Made by a program: the position numbers and the translations under genes. A DNA stretch of 64,000 bases, from contig NZ_NIXO01000001.1 in assembly GCF_002204795.1 (NCBI RefSeq), forward strand, positions 186,001 to 250,000. Direction: 5' to 3'. The stretch comes from Pseudomonas sp. K2I15. GTDB lineage: Bacteria > Pseudomonadota > Gammaproteobacteria > Pseudomonadales > Pseudomonadaceae. Positions 26,927-36,400 of the stretch are shown piece after piece; the stretch's first letter is position 1; each line of letters opens with the position of its first letter. Under the pieces are notes generated by a model. That model ran no database searches, was not told the origin of the DNA, and was given only the letters and a program-made list of their open reading frames with translations.

Positions 26927-27433
26927 TTACTGGTCCCCTGCCGGCTTCGGCGCGCTCGCAAGGGCCTGCAGCAATGCCGGGTCCTTGATCGCTTTCATGA
27001 TGATTTCTTCAGCGCCGGTCTTGCCGTCCATGTAGGTCAGCAGGTTGGCCAGTTGGGTGCGGGCTTCGAGCAGCTTGTTCAGCGAGTCGACCTTGCGCGC
27101 CACGGCGGCGGGGCTGAAGTCGTCCATGCTTTCGAAGGTGATATCCAGGCTCAGGTTGCCCTCGCCGGTCAGCTCATTGGGCACGTGGAACGCGACGCGT
27201 GGCTGCATGGCCTTAAGGCGCGAGTCGAAGTTGTCGACGTCCACTTCAAGGAACTTGCGGTCGGCCACAGCCGCCAGAGGCTCGGCGGGCTTGCCGGCGA
27301 GGTCGGCCATCACGCCCATGACAAAGGGCAGCTGGACCTTTTTCTCGGCGCCGTAGAGCTCGACGTCGTACTCGATCTGCACCCGAGGCGCACGGTTGCG
27401 CGCGATGAATTTCTGAGAACTTTGCTTCGCCAC
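26927..27433 (-). CDS. tssB: T6SS sheath small subunit TssB
   Basis: Sheath protein of 168 aa (VipA family). It begins MAKQSSQKFIARNRAPRVQI and carries YGAEKKVQLPFVMGVMADL and RVAFHVPNELTGEGNLSLDI. The C-terminal half is helical and pairs with TssC. The start is preceded by GGAGCAGCAACG. Length and order match pseudomonad TssB1. Confidence 0.97.
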   Translation of the reverse strand: MAKQSSQKFIARNRAPRVQIEYDVELYGAEKKVQLPFVMGVMADLAGKPAEPLAAVADRKFLEVDVDNFDSRLKAMQPRVAFHVPNELTGEGNLSLDITFESMDDFSPAAVARKVDSLNKLLEARTQLANLLTYMDGKTGAEEIIMKAIKDPALLQALASAPKPAGDQ

Positions 27434-27487
27434 GTTGCTGCTCCTGGTCGCTTGAGCGACGGTGTTGTAACTGCGCGATCCGTACGC

Positions 27488-28507
27488 TTATTCGCTGTCG
27501 GGCCCGCGCAGATTTTCAAATTGGGACATGCCGTCGGGAATCAGGTTGCGCACGATGGCCGCAAAGTCGGCGTGCACCAGATTCTTCGCCCGGTTCAACA
27601 GCACCGGCAGCGGGCTCGAGGGCTCGTGCCGGGTGTAGTACGCAAGGATCTTGTCGAGGCTGCGCAGCACTTCATCGCGGCTCGCGATGTCGCCGCTGGG
27701 GCGTGCTGCAGCGGGCGCCGCGGCGTATTCAACCGAGGGGGCATTGTCGTCACTGACAACCTCGGGCTCGCTGGCGGCGCCACTGTGTGGGGCGTATTGA
27801 TTGAGTATCTGCACGGCCTGCTTGAGCGGTTGCTTCAAGGGGCCGAGGTCCACGCCCTGGGCGGAACCGACCTGGTCGCTGACGTGTTGTTCGATGGCTT
27901 CGCAGGCCGCGCGGGCGGCGTTCAGCGCGTCGCGGGTGGCTTGCAGTTGCTCGGCGTCGCTGTCGAGGAACGCGCCGTTGAGCTGTTCGGCACCGAGGTT
28001 TTCGCCGGGGAAACTTTGCAGCCCGCTGGCATTCAGCGCGGCGCGCAGGCTGACGGGGCCGAAGGTGCGTGAGCGGGTGAGGATGCTTTCGCGCAGCAGG
28101 CGAATGGTGGTGTCGCTGGTCAGGCCGCTGAGGGCATTGATGCGTACGGTGGGGTCGTTGTCGTCATCGGCATCCAGGCGCGGATGCAGGTCGGCCCAGT
28201 ATTCGCGCAGCAGCGCGTTGATCAGCGTGAGCGCGTCGGCAAGCCCGGCAATGCCCTGGAGGGCGAGGGCGCTTTGCAACAGGAAATGGGTGATGCGCAG
28301 GTCTTTGCTGCGTTGCAGGAGGTCGAGGCTTTGCTGCTGGATGCTGCGCCATTCCGGAGGTTCGGCAGGCAGGATCGAGTCGCCCATGCTGCGCTCGGGT
28401 TGACCCTGTGCGGCACGCTCAAGATGCAAATAATCGGCGTCATATTCCAGGTCTTCGCCACAAGGCGAATTCGCGGAAACGGCGGCGAGCAGCAGAGGCA
28501 CATCCAC
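27488..28507 (-). CDS. tssA: T6SS cap/baseplate protein TssA
   Basis: Protein of 339 aa that nucleates tail assembly. The N-terminal ImpA domain includes VSANSPCGEDLEYDADYLHL and PEWRSIQQQSLDLL. The end SRDEVLRSLDKILAYYTRHE followed by PSSPLPVLLNRAKNLVHADF is the TssA1-type C-terminal module. The GTG start is chosen since GGGAG lies about 10 nt before it and the product then opens VDVPLLLAAVS; an ATG 15 codons earlier lacks family support. It is the first gene of the minus-strand arm. Confidence 0.93.
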   Translation of the reverse strand: MDVPLLLAAVSANSPCGEDLEYDADYLHLERAAQGQPERSMGDSILPAEPPEWRSIQQQSLDLLQRSKDLRITHFLLQSALALQGIAGLADALTLINALLREYWADLHPRLDADDDNDPTVRINALSGLTSDTTIRLLRESILTRSRTFGPVSLRAALNASGLQSFPGENLGAEQLNGAFLDSDAEQLQATRDALNAARAACEAIEQHVSDQVGSAQGVDLGPLKQPLKQAVQILNQYAPHSGAASEPEVVSDDNAPSVEYAAAPAAARPSGDIASRDEVLRSLDKILAYYTRHEPSSPLPVLLNRAKNLVHADFAAIVRNLIPDGMSQFENLRGPDSE

Positions 28508-28911
28508 TAAATTCGATCTCCCTATCAGCCCGTAAGATGACGGGCAATTCATGCATTAGTTGCGCGAGGAACTTTGCATGTTTTCTTGGTCATATTAAGC
28601 GCTCTGACATCGTTTCGATTTCAAAGTGCCATCATTGGTGTTCAAGAAGTTGTGCATTTTTGGTGTAGTACTTATGCCTTGTCAAGGTAAGCTATTCGCC
28701 CTCTATGACAGATGTGCGGTGCTTAACATCTTGTGCGACTGATCAGTCGAAGCGGATGCCGAGGCAGGATTTTTGTCATAGAGGCCGGTTAAGATCAGCA
28801 ATTACGCGGGTTGAAGCAGGCTTTCAAGGTATTGGAAGGATCTGTCGTGGATCCCTCGGGAGCACCTCTCCCAGGGAATGGCCGCGCGCGAAGTATCAGC
28901 AAGGAGGCAAG
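28508..28911. promoter_or_regulatory. Divergent control region between the two T6SS arms
   Basis: This 404-bp gene-free stretch separates tssA (minus) from tagH (plus). It is AT-richer than its surroundings. A candidate sigma-70 site for tagH is TTGTCA (28679-28684) with TCTATG (28702-28707) at 17-bp spacing; the -10 is poor. I see no convincing sigma-54 (GG-N10-GC) site. The last 80 nt before tagH carry repeated GGA motifs. Confidence 0.55.
28834..28905 (+). promoter_or_regulatory. GGA-rich leader of tagH, candidate Rsm (CsrA) target
   Basis: Six GGA triplets fall in 72 nt: 28834, 28838, 28849, 28859, 28875 and 28903, the last inside the ribosome site AAGGAGG. GGATC and GATCC at 28838-28854 can pair. 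Repeated ANGGA sites with one over the ribosome site are the hallmark of RsmA/RsmE control, known for H1-T6SS of P. aeruginosa. Binding here is inferred. Confidence 0.45.
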
Positions 28912-30231
28912 ATGTCGCTGTGCTTGACTATCACTAGTTATCACAAGATTACCCCTGGCCAGTGTTCTGAAAAGTCCATGGATCAGGGGGTGATGGCTAT
29001 TGGCCGCGGTTCCGAAAATGACTGGATATTGCCTGATCCCGAGCGCCTGGTTTCTACGCAGCATTGCGTTATTCAATACAAAGAGGGGCGTTATTATTTA
29101 ACCGATAACAGCACCAACGGTGTCGAATTAGTCAACGCCGGTATTCGTTTGCGCCGGGGAAACAGTGAGCCATTACAAGACGGCGAACTGATCCGCATCG
29201 GTGATTACGAAATCCAGGCGCGCATCGATTTCAACCTGAAAGTGACAGACAACCAGGTTTTCGCCGGCGACTCATCCAACAGCTTCGAAGCCCTGATGGG
29301 CGCCGCCGTGAAGGCCCCGACGCCGCAGCCGGTCATCGCGCCGCAGTTCCAGGGCGCCTCGTCGATGGACACCCTGCCGGACCTGTTCGACTTCCTCGCA
29401 CCCACCAGCGTACCGCCGGCCACCGTGCACGATCACGTGCCGGCCGAACAACACGACTTCCGCCCGCCGACGCCGCTGCCCGTGGTTGAACCGCCTGCGC
29501 CGGCGGTCTCGGGCTCAGTGATTCCCGAAGACTGGGATTTGTTCGGCGATGCCCCTGCGCCCAAGCCTGTTGCGCCACCGCCACCGCCACCGATCATCGA
29601 GCCACCCAAGGTCGAGCAACCGCTCCCCGTGGTCGACGCCAACCAACCCGATTTGCTGCAAGCCTTCCTGCGCGGTGCCGGCCTCGATCAGTTGCGCCTG
29701 GACAAGGCCCAGGCCGAAGCCCAGATGGAAAGCATCGGGCGCAGCTACCGGCTGATGGTCGAAGGTTTGATCGACGTGTTGCGTGCTCGCGCGAGCCTCA
29801 AGGGCGAGTTCCGCATGCAGCAGACGGTGATCCAACCGGTGGAAAACAATCCGTTGAAATTCGCCCCGAATGCCGACGAAGCGTTACTGCTGCTACTACG
29901 CCACAGCAACCAGGCGTTTATGGCGCCGGACTTGGCCGTACGCGACAGTTTCGACGATCTGCGGGCGCACCAACTGGCCGTCATGGCCGGGGTCGAGGCT
30001 GCCATCAAACACCTGCTGACGCGCTTTGAACCGGCGCAGCTCGAAGAGCGCATGGGCAAGCCCGGCGGGCTGTCGAGCATCTTCAACGGTTCGCGCCAGG
30101 CCCAGTACTGGCAGCAGTTCACCGAGCTCTACAGCAATATTTCCCGCGAGGCCCAGGAAGATTTCCAGGACCTGTTCGGGCGTGAATTCAGCCGCGCCTA
30201 CGAAGAGCACAGCACCCGACAGCGCCGCTAA
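28912..30231 (+). CDS. tagH: T6SS FHA-domain protein TagH (Fha)
   Basis: Cytosolic regulator of 439 aa. The FHA domain fills residues 1-100 (GVMAIGRGSENDWILPDP, LVSTQHCVIQYKEGRYYLTD, NSTNGVELV), the phospho-threonine pocket being GRGS...ST.H...STNG. A Pro-rich linker follows (about 150-235), then a helical C-terminal domain. PpkA phosphorylates Fha1 in P. aeruginosa to trigger assembly. The ATG follows AAGGAGG; the longer open frame runs into the leader and is ignored. It is the first gene of the plus-strand arm. Confidence 0.95.
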   Translation: MSLCLTITSYHKITPGQCSEKSMDQGVMAIGRGSENDWILPDPERLVSTQHCVIQYKEGRYYLTDNSTNGVELVNAGIRLRRGNSEPLQDGELIRIGDYEIQARIDFNLKVTDNQVFAGDSSNSFEALMGAAVKAPTPQPVIAPQFQGASSMDTLPDLFDFLAPTSVPPATVHDHVPAEQHDFRPPTPLPVVEPPAPAVSGSVIPEDWDLFGDAPAPKPVAPPPPPPIIEPPKVEQPLPVVDANQPDLLQAFLRGAGLDQLRLDKAQAEAQMESIGRSYRLMVEGLIDVLRARASLKGEFRMQQTVIQPVENNPLKFAPNADEALLLLLRHSNQAFMAPDLAVRDSFDDLRAHQLAVMAGVEAAIKHLLTRFEPAQLEERMGKPGGLSSIFNGSRQAQYWQQFTELYSNISREAQEDFQDLFGREFSRAYEEHSTRQRR

Positions 30232-30283
30232 AAACGCAGTACACGGAACAACGGATAGCTAAGTACGTCATTGAGGACGCAGG

Positions 30284-30790
30284 ATGATTCCCAGGTTTTT
30301 ACTCGCAGCCGCCGCAGCGCTTCTGCTGACGGCGTGTGCCAAGGATGCGGCCAAACCCGAGGCCCCCGAGGCTGAGGCAGACACCGCCGCCGTCGAGCTG
30401 CATTTTCACGCCATCTCCGGGCTCAACCCCGGCGCCAATGGCCAGGCAGCCCCGGTACGCGTGCGGATTTTCGAACTGAAAAACGCCGCCACCTTCAGCC
30501 GTTCCGATTACTTCGCCTTGGCCGATCGCGCCCAGTCGACCCTCGGCCTCGACCTGCTCGACCAGGACGAAGTGGTGATCCAGCCCGGCCAGCAATTGAG
30601 CGTCCAGCGCAACCTCGACCCGTCCACTCGCCAGATCGGCCTGCTGGTGGGCTATCGCGAGCTGGACCGCGCCGAGTGGCGCACGGTGCTCAGCGTGCCT
30701 GCGCGCCAATACACCGAATACCAGATCAGCCTCGATGTGCATGCGGTGCGTGCCGATGTCGTGGTTCCCCCATCCAGCCCTGCCCAATAA
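30284..30790 (+). CDS. tssJ: T6SS outer-membrane lipoprotein TssJ
   Basis: Lipoprotein of 168 aa. The signal peptide ends at the lipobox LTAC, lipidated Cys18. The mature beta-sandwich shows VELHFHAISGLNPGANGQAA then PVRVRIFELKNAATFSRSDY, the TssJ signature, and a late GLLVGYRELDRAEWRTVLSV. It anchors the TssJLM complex at the outer membrane by contacting TssM. Confidence 0.95.
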   Translation: MIPRFLLAAAAALLLTACAKDAAKPEAPEAEADTAAVELHFHAISGLNPGANGQAAPVRVRIFELKNAATFSRSDYFALADRAQSTLGLDLLDQDEVVIQPGQQLSVQRNLDPSTRQIGLLVGYRELDRAEWRTVLSVPARQYTEYQISLDVHAVRADVVVPPSSPAQ

Positions 30791-30804
30791 GAATCGGAGC
30801 CCCC

Positions 30805-32139
30805 ATGTCCTGGAACAATCGCGTGGTCTGGTCGGAAGGCATGTTCATCGGAACGCAGCACTTCCAGCAGCATGACCGTTACCTGGAAAACCTGATCGAT
30901 GCGCGCAGCCGCCCGTTGTCGGCAGGGGCCTGGGGCTTCTCCGAATTGTTGATCGACCAGGGCCTGCTGGCCCAGGGCAAGCTGGCGATTGTCTCGGCGC
31001 GCGGTTTGTTGCCCGACGGCACGCCGTTCAATATCCCCCAGGATGACCTGGCGCCGAGCCCGCTGAACATCGACGACAACCTGCGCGATGGCCTGGTGTA
31101 CCTGGCGTTGCCCCTCAAACGGGCCGGCGCCCGTGACACCGTCGATGAAGGCGAAGCGCTGGAAGCGGCGCGCTACGTCAGCCAGGTGCGCGAAGTACGC
31201 GACGACAACGCACCCTTCGAAAACCGTGCGCCCGTGGCTGTTGGCTCCCGCGCCTTGCGCTTGTTGACGGCCCAGGATGGCATCAGCGATTACGCGGCCA
31301 TTGGCCTGGTGCGCATCAAGGAAAAACGCGCCGACCGCGCCCTGGTGCTCGACGACAGCTACATCCCGCCGGTACTCGATGTGACCGCCAGCAAACCGCT
31401 GACCGCGTTTCGCAGCGAACTGCTGGGCCTGCTGCACCAGCGCGGCGAGGCGTTGGCCGGTCGCGTGGTGGCCTCGGGCGCCGGTGGTGCTTCAGAGATT
31501 GCCGACTTCATGCTGCTGCAACTGGTCAACCGAGCCCAGCCGCTGATCCAGCACCTGAGCCAGTTGAGCCCGCTGCACCCGGAGCGGTTTTTCAGCGAAC
31601 TGGTGAGCCTGGCGGGCGAGTTCTCGACGTTCTCCACCGCCGGCCGCCGCCCCCAGGAATACCCGCAATACCAGCACGACGACCTGGCCCTGAGCTTCAT
31701 CCCGGTGATGCAGGCGCTGCGCGAGGCGCTGTCGATGCTGATCGACAGCAAGGCCACGCCGATCCCGATTGTCGAAAAAGCCTACGGCGTGCACGTGGCA
31801 ATGCTGGCCGACAAAACCCTGATCGACAGCGCCAGTTTCATCCTGGTGGTACGCGCCGATGTGCCGGGCGAAACCCTGCGCGCGCGCTTCGGCCAGCAAA
31901 GCAAAGTCGGCTCGGTGGAACACATCCGCGACCTGGTCAACCTGCAACTGCCGGGCATCGGCCTGCTGCCGCTGCCGGTGGCGCCACGGCAGATTCCGTA
32001 CCACGCAGGCAGCACTTATTACGAGCTGGACCGGGGCAGTGAGCACTGGCAGCAACTGAGTAATTCCGGTGGTTTTGCGTTTCACATCGCCGGCCAGTTC
32101 CCGGGGTTGAACCTGGCTTTCTGGGCCATCCGAGGATAA
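30805..32139 (+). CDS. tssK: T6SS baseplate subunit TssK
   Basis: Trimeric connector of 444 aa linking baseplate to the membrane complex. It begins SWNNRVVWSEGMFIGTQHFQ then QHDRYLENL, the standard TssK opening. Conserved later parts are VYLALPLKR, the helical middle (MLLQLVNRAQPLIQHLSQLS) and RQIPYHAGSTYYELDRGSEH near the end. The ATG follows CGGAG by a few bases and lies 14 nt after tssJ. Confidence 0.96.
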   Translation: MSWNNRVVWSEGMFIGTQHFQQHDRYLENLIDARSRPLSAGAWGFSELLIDQGLLAQGKLAIVSARGLLPDGTPFNIPQDDLAPSPLNIDDNLRDGLVYLALPLKRAGARDTVDEGEALEAARYVSQVREVRDDNAPFENRAPVAVGSRALRLLTAQDGISDYAAIGLVRIKEKRADRALVLDDSYIPPVLDVTASKPLTAFRSELLGLLHQRGEALAGRVVASGAGGASEIADFMLLQLVNRAQPLIQHLSQLSPLHPERFFSELVSLAGEFSTFSTAGRRPQEYPQYQHDDLALSFIPVMQALREALSMLIDSKATPIPIVEKAYGVHVAMLADKTLIDSASFILVVRADVPGETLRARFGQQSKVGSVEHIRDLVNLQLPGIGLLPLPVAPRQIPYHAGSTYYELDRGSEHWQQLSNSGGFAFHIAGQFPGLNLAFWAIRG

Positions 32140-32145
32140 TCCGCG

Positions 32146-33435
32146 ATGCATCCCAATGACGATGACCGCACCCAGTTCATGCCGCGCCCGGGCGGCCGCG
32201 CGCCGGAGCCGGTTCGCGCAGAACCTGCACCGCTGTCGATGCCTGCCGCGCCAATTCTGACCGGCAAGGCCCAAGGCCTGAACCCGCTGGAAAGCGCCGC
32301 CGGCCCTTTGCTGTCGTTGCTTACACGCTTGCGCAATACGATCGCGCACCCGGCGCCGTCGAGCCTGCGCGCGCAGTTGCTGGCCTACCTGCGCCAGTTT
32401 GAAGAGCGTGCCGAGGCGTCCGGCGTGGCCCGCAACGATGTGCTGCTGGCGCGTTACGCGCTGTGCACCGCCCTCGATGAAGCCGTGCTGAGTACGCCGT
32501 GGGGCAGCGCCAGTGACTGGGGCAAACAGAGCTTGTTGATCACCGTGCACAACGAAGCCTGGGGCGGCGAAAAGGTCTTCCAGTTGCTGGATCACTGCCT
32601 GCAAAGCCCGCGCGAACGCCTGTACCTGCTGGAGCTGTTGTACCTGTGCCTGTGCCTGGGTTTCGAAGGTCGCTACCGCGTGATGAACGACGGTCGTAGC
32701 CAGTTGGAAGCCTTGCGTGAGCGCACTGCTGCGGCGATTCGCAGTGCGCGCGGCGAGCATGAGCGCGAGCTGTCGCCCCATTGGCGCGGCGTGGCCGTGG
32801 CCCGTGATCGCCTGGCGCAATTCATGCCGCCGTGGATCGCCGTGGCCATCGGCGTGGCGCTGCTGTTGGCGTTGCTGTTCGGGCTGCGGATGAAGCTGGC
32901 GTCGGATGCCGAGCCGGTGTTCAAGAATATTCATGCCCTGGGTGAAATCCCGGTGCAGGCCATCGACCGTCAGGTTGCACAGCCGAAAATCATCGAGCGG
33001 CCACGCCTGGCGGGCTTCCTCGTCGAAGACATCAAGGCCGGTCGTGTAGCAGTGGAAGATGCCGTCGACCGCTCCGTAGTGACCATCCGTGGCGACGAAC
33101 TGTTCGCCTCGGCCAGCTCCAGCATCGTCGACGACTTCCAGCCGCTGATGCTGCGTATCGCCGACGCCATCCGCAAGGTCAAGGGCCAGGTGCGCGTCAC
33201 CGGCCACAGCGATAACCGTCCGATTGCAACCCTGCGGTTCCCGTCCAACTGGGCGCTGTCCGAGGCGCGGGCCAAGTCGGTGCTGGAGATTCTCGCGGCC
33301 AAGACCGGCCAGCCGGAACGCTTCAGCGCCGAAGGCCGCAGCGACACCGAGCCGGTGGCCACCAACGCCACCGCTGAAGGCCGTGCGCGCAATCGCCGGG
33401 TAGAAATCACCGTATTGGCGGAGGGGGTCGAGTGA
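32146..33435 (+). CDS. tssL: T6SS inner-membrane protein TssL with OmpA-like domain
   Basis: Membrane protein of 429 aa. The cytoplasmic DotU domain (about 45-220) contains RYALCTALDEAVLSTPWG and EAWGGEKVFQLLDHCLQSP. One membrane helix lies at about 226-250 (WIAVAIGVALLLALLFGL). The periplasmic part carries an OmpA/peptidoglycan-binding domain (GQVRVTGHSDNRPIATLRFP). This extended form is the same as TssL1 of H1-type systems, whereas many TssL proteins end after the membrane helix. It overlaps tssM by GTGA. Confidence 0.95.
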   Translation: MHPNDDDRTQFMPRPGGRAPEPVRAEPAPLSMPAAPILTGKAQGLNPLESAAGPLLSLLTRLRNTIAHPAPSSLRAQLLAYLRQFEERAEASGVARNDVLLARYALCTALDEAVLSTPWGSASDWGKQSLLITVHNEAWGGEKVFQLLDHCLQSPRERLYLLELLYLCLCLGFEGRYRVMNDGRSQLEALRERTAAAIRSARGEHERELSPHWRGVAVARDRLAQFMPPWIAVAIGVALLLALLFGLRMKLASDAEPVFKNIHALGEIPVQAIDRQVAQPKIIERPRLAGFLVEDIKAGRVAVEDAVDRSVVTIRGDELFASASSSIVDDFQPLMLRIADAIRKVKGQVRVTGHSDNRPIATLRFPSNWALSEARAKSVLEILAAKTGQPERFSAEGRSDTEPVATNATAEGRARNRRVEITVLAEGVE

Positions 33436-36400
33436 AGGCGTTTTTCAGTTTTGTGATTCGCTGGGTGATCCCGCTGCTGGGCCTGATCGCCTTGAGCCTG
33501 ATCATCTGGTTTGTGGGGCCGTTGCTCGATGTGCTGGTGCCGGAAGGGCGCCGCTGGGCGCTGATCATCCTGGTGTTCGCGGTGTGGATTGCCTACCGCG
33601 TGTTTCGGATTATCCAAGTCCGCCGCCAGGCCGCGCAAGTGATGCGCAGCCTCGCAGCTGAGACGCCGCCAGACCCTGCCAGCGTCGCCACCGCCGAAGA
33701 ACTGGCGACCCTGCGCCAGCGCATGGACGAAGCCCTGGTCCTGTTGAAAAAAGCCAAGCTGGGCGGTGACGAGCGCCGCAATCTGTACGAGTTGCCGTGG
33801 TACGTGATCATCGGCCCGCCGGGCTCGGGCAAGACCACCGCGCTGGTCAATTCCGGGCTGCACTTCCCCTTGGCTGCGCAGCTGGGTGCCGGTGCGGTAC
33901 GTGGCGTGGGCGGCACGCGCAATTGCGATTGGTGGTTTACCGATCAGGCGGTGCTGCTCGACACCGCTGGCCGCTACACCACGCAAGACAGCAACTCCAC
34001 GGTGGACAAAGCCGCCTGGCTGGGCTTCCTCGACCTGCTGAAAAAGCAGCGGTCCCGGCGCCCGATTGACGGCGCGTTTATCGCCATCAGCCTCTCGGAC
34101 CTGCTGCTGGGCAGCGACGCCGAGCGCGCCGCCCATGCCGCCGCGATCCGCCTGCGCATCCAGGAGCTGTACACCCAACTGGGCGTGCGCTTCCCGATCT
34201 ACCTGATGCTGACCAAGCTCGACCTGGTGCCGGGCTTCATGGAGTTCTTCGACAACCTGAGCAAGGAAGAGCGCGCCCAGGTGTGGGGCATGACCTTCGC
34301 CCTGGACGACGGCAAGAACAGCGACAGCCCGCTGGCCCATCTGCAAAGCGAATTCGCCGGCCTGGAACAGCGCCTCAACGAGCGCTTGGTGGAACGCCTG
34401 CAACAGGAGCGCGACCCGGCGCGGCGCGACCTGATCTACGGCTTCCCGCAGCAGTTCGGCGCGTTGAAGGATTGCCTGCAAGGCTTCCTCGAAGGCGTGT
34501 TCAAACCCAACGCCTTTGAAGAGCGCGTATTGCTGCGCGGCGTGTATTTTACCAGCGGCACCCAGGAAGGCAGCCCGATTGACCGCTTGATCGGTGCCAT
34601 GGCCCAGAGCATGAACCTGGACCGCCAGCACCTGGCACGCCAGACCGGTACCGGGCGCAGCTACTTCATCGAAAAACTGTTCACCGCCGTGGCGTTTGCC
34701 GAGCGTGGCCTGGTGGGCGTCAACCCGAAGGTCGAGCGCCGTCGCAAGTGGATTGCCCGTGGCGTGTTGGCCGCAACTGTGGCCTTGGTGCTGGTGGTGA
34801 GCACCCTGTGGTGGGTGAGCTATCGCGCCAACCAGGCCTATATCGCCCAGGTTGACCAGAAGGTCGCACCGTTGGGCCAGACCGTGCAGAGCCTGAGCCC
34901 GGCGCAACGCGAAGTGCTCGCGGTATTGCCGCTGCTCAACGCCGTGAAGAACCTGGCGGGCGACTCGCCAAGCTGGTCCGAAGGCTTGGGCCTGTATCAG
35001 GGCGACATGCTCGAAGCCGAATCTGCGAGCGTCTACCGCAAGCTGTTGATCGCCGTATTCGCGCCCCGTTTGGTGACGCGTATCGAAGAGCAACTGCACA
35101 GCGGCGGCAATTCCGACTTCCTCTACGAGGGCTTGAAGGCCTACCTGATGCTCGCCGATAACGAGCATTACGACCCGGACTTCATCAAGGCCTGGATCGC
35201 CCTGGACTGGGACCGCAACCTGCCGCGCGACTTGCCGGCGGATCAGCGCCAGGCGTTGATCGGGCACTTGCAGGCTTTGTTCGAACGCCATCCGCCAAGC
35301 GCCCGTCTCGACCCGCGCTTGATCGACGACCTGCGTCGGCAGTTGCAACAACTGCCGGTGGCCCAGCGTGTATACGACCGCATCAAGCGCCAGAAGCTGC
35401 CGGAAGGTGTGCCGGACTTTCGCATCAACGAAGCGGCGGGCCGCGATGCTGCGCTGGTGTTCAGTCGCAAAAGCGGCAAGCCGTTGGGTGAGCCATTGAG
35501 CGGCTTCTTCACCGCCAAGGGTTATCGCCAGGGCTTCCTGCTGACCAGCCTGAACCAGACCGGCACCCTCGCTGAAGAGCAATGGGTGCTGGGCCGCGAA
35601 CAGGCCGATCAACAGAACGTGGTCAGCCTCGCGGCCGACGTACGCCGCCTGTACTTCCAGGACTATCAACGCCAGTGGGACGCCTTGCTGGCCGACATCG
35701 ACTTTGTGCCGATCACCAGCGTGGCCCAGGCGGCGGATGTGCTGCGGGTGATTTCCGGGCCGACGTCGCCGCTGAAAAAGCTGCTGGTGGCGGTCTCCAA
35801 GGAGACCGACTTGCAGCAGGAAGAACGCCTGCTGGCCGCCAAGGGCGCGCCGGTAGAAGGCGGCGTGGACAAACTCAAGGAGCGCCTCGGCAGCCTGCTC
35901 GGCCAGGATCAGCCGAGCGCGAATGCACCGGCCGCCAGTGAAGACCCGGTGACCGCGCACTTCGCCGAACTCAACAGCATCGTCAGCAAGAACGAAGGCG
36001 AGCCGGCGGCCATCGACGGCCTGCTGGCGGACATGAACGCGCTGTATGTGCAGGTCAGTGCCATGGTCGGTGCCAGTGGCGATGCATTGCTTGGCGAAGC
36101 GAAAAACCAGGCGGCGGCTGCGGCCACCCGGGTCAGCCTGAATGCCGAGCGTCAGCCGCCGCTGGTGCAGGGGCTGGTCAAGTCGGTGGTCAACTCCACC
36201 ACCAACAGCATGATGGGCGGGGTGCGCAATCAACTGAACGCGGCGTGGGTCAGCGAAGTGGTGAATGTGTATCGCCAGTCCCTGGCCGGGCGTTATCCAA
36301 TGTCGCCCGGCAGTGCGCGGGATGCGACCCTGGATGACTTCGGCCAGTTCTTTGGGGTGGGCGGGGTGATGGACAACTACTTTCGCAAGTACCTGCAACC

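Noticed and set aside
28508-28911. Possible sigma-54 promoter in the divergent T6SS region
   Set aside because: The one GG-N10-GC match (near 28685) lacks the TGGCAC and TTGCA context, so it is not supported.
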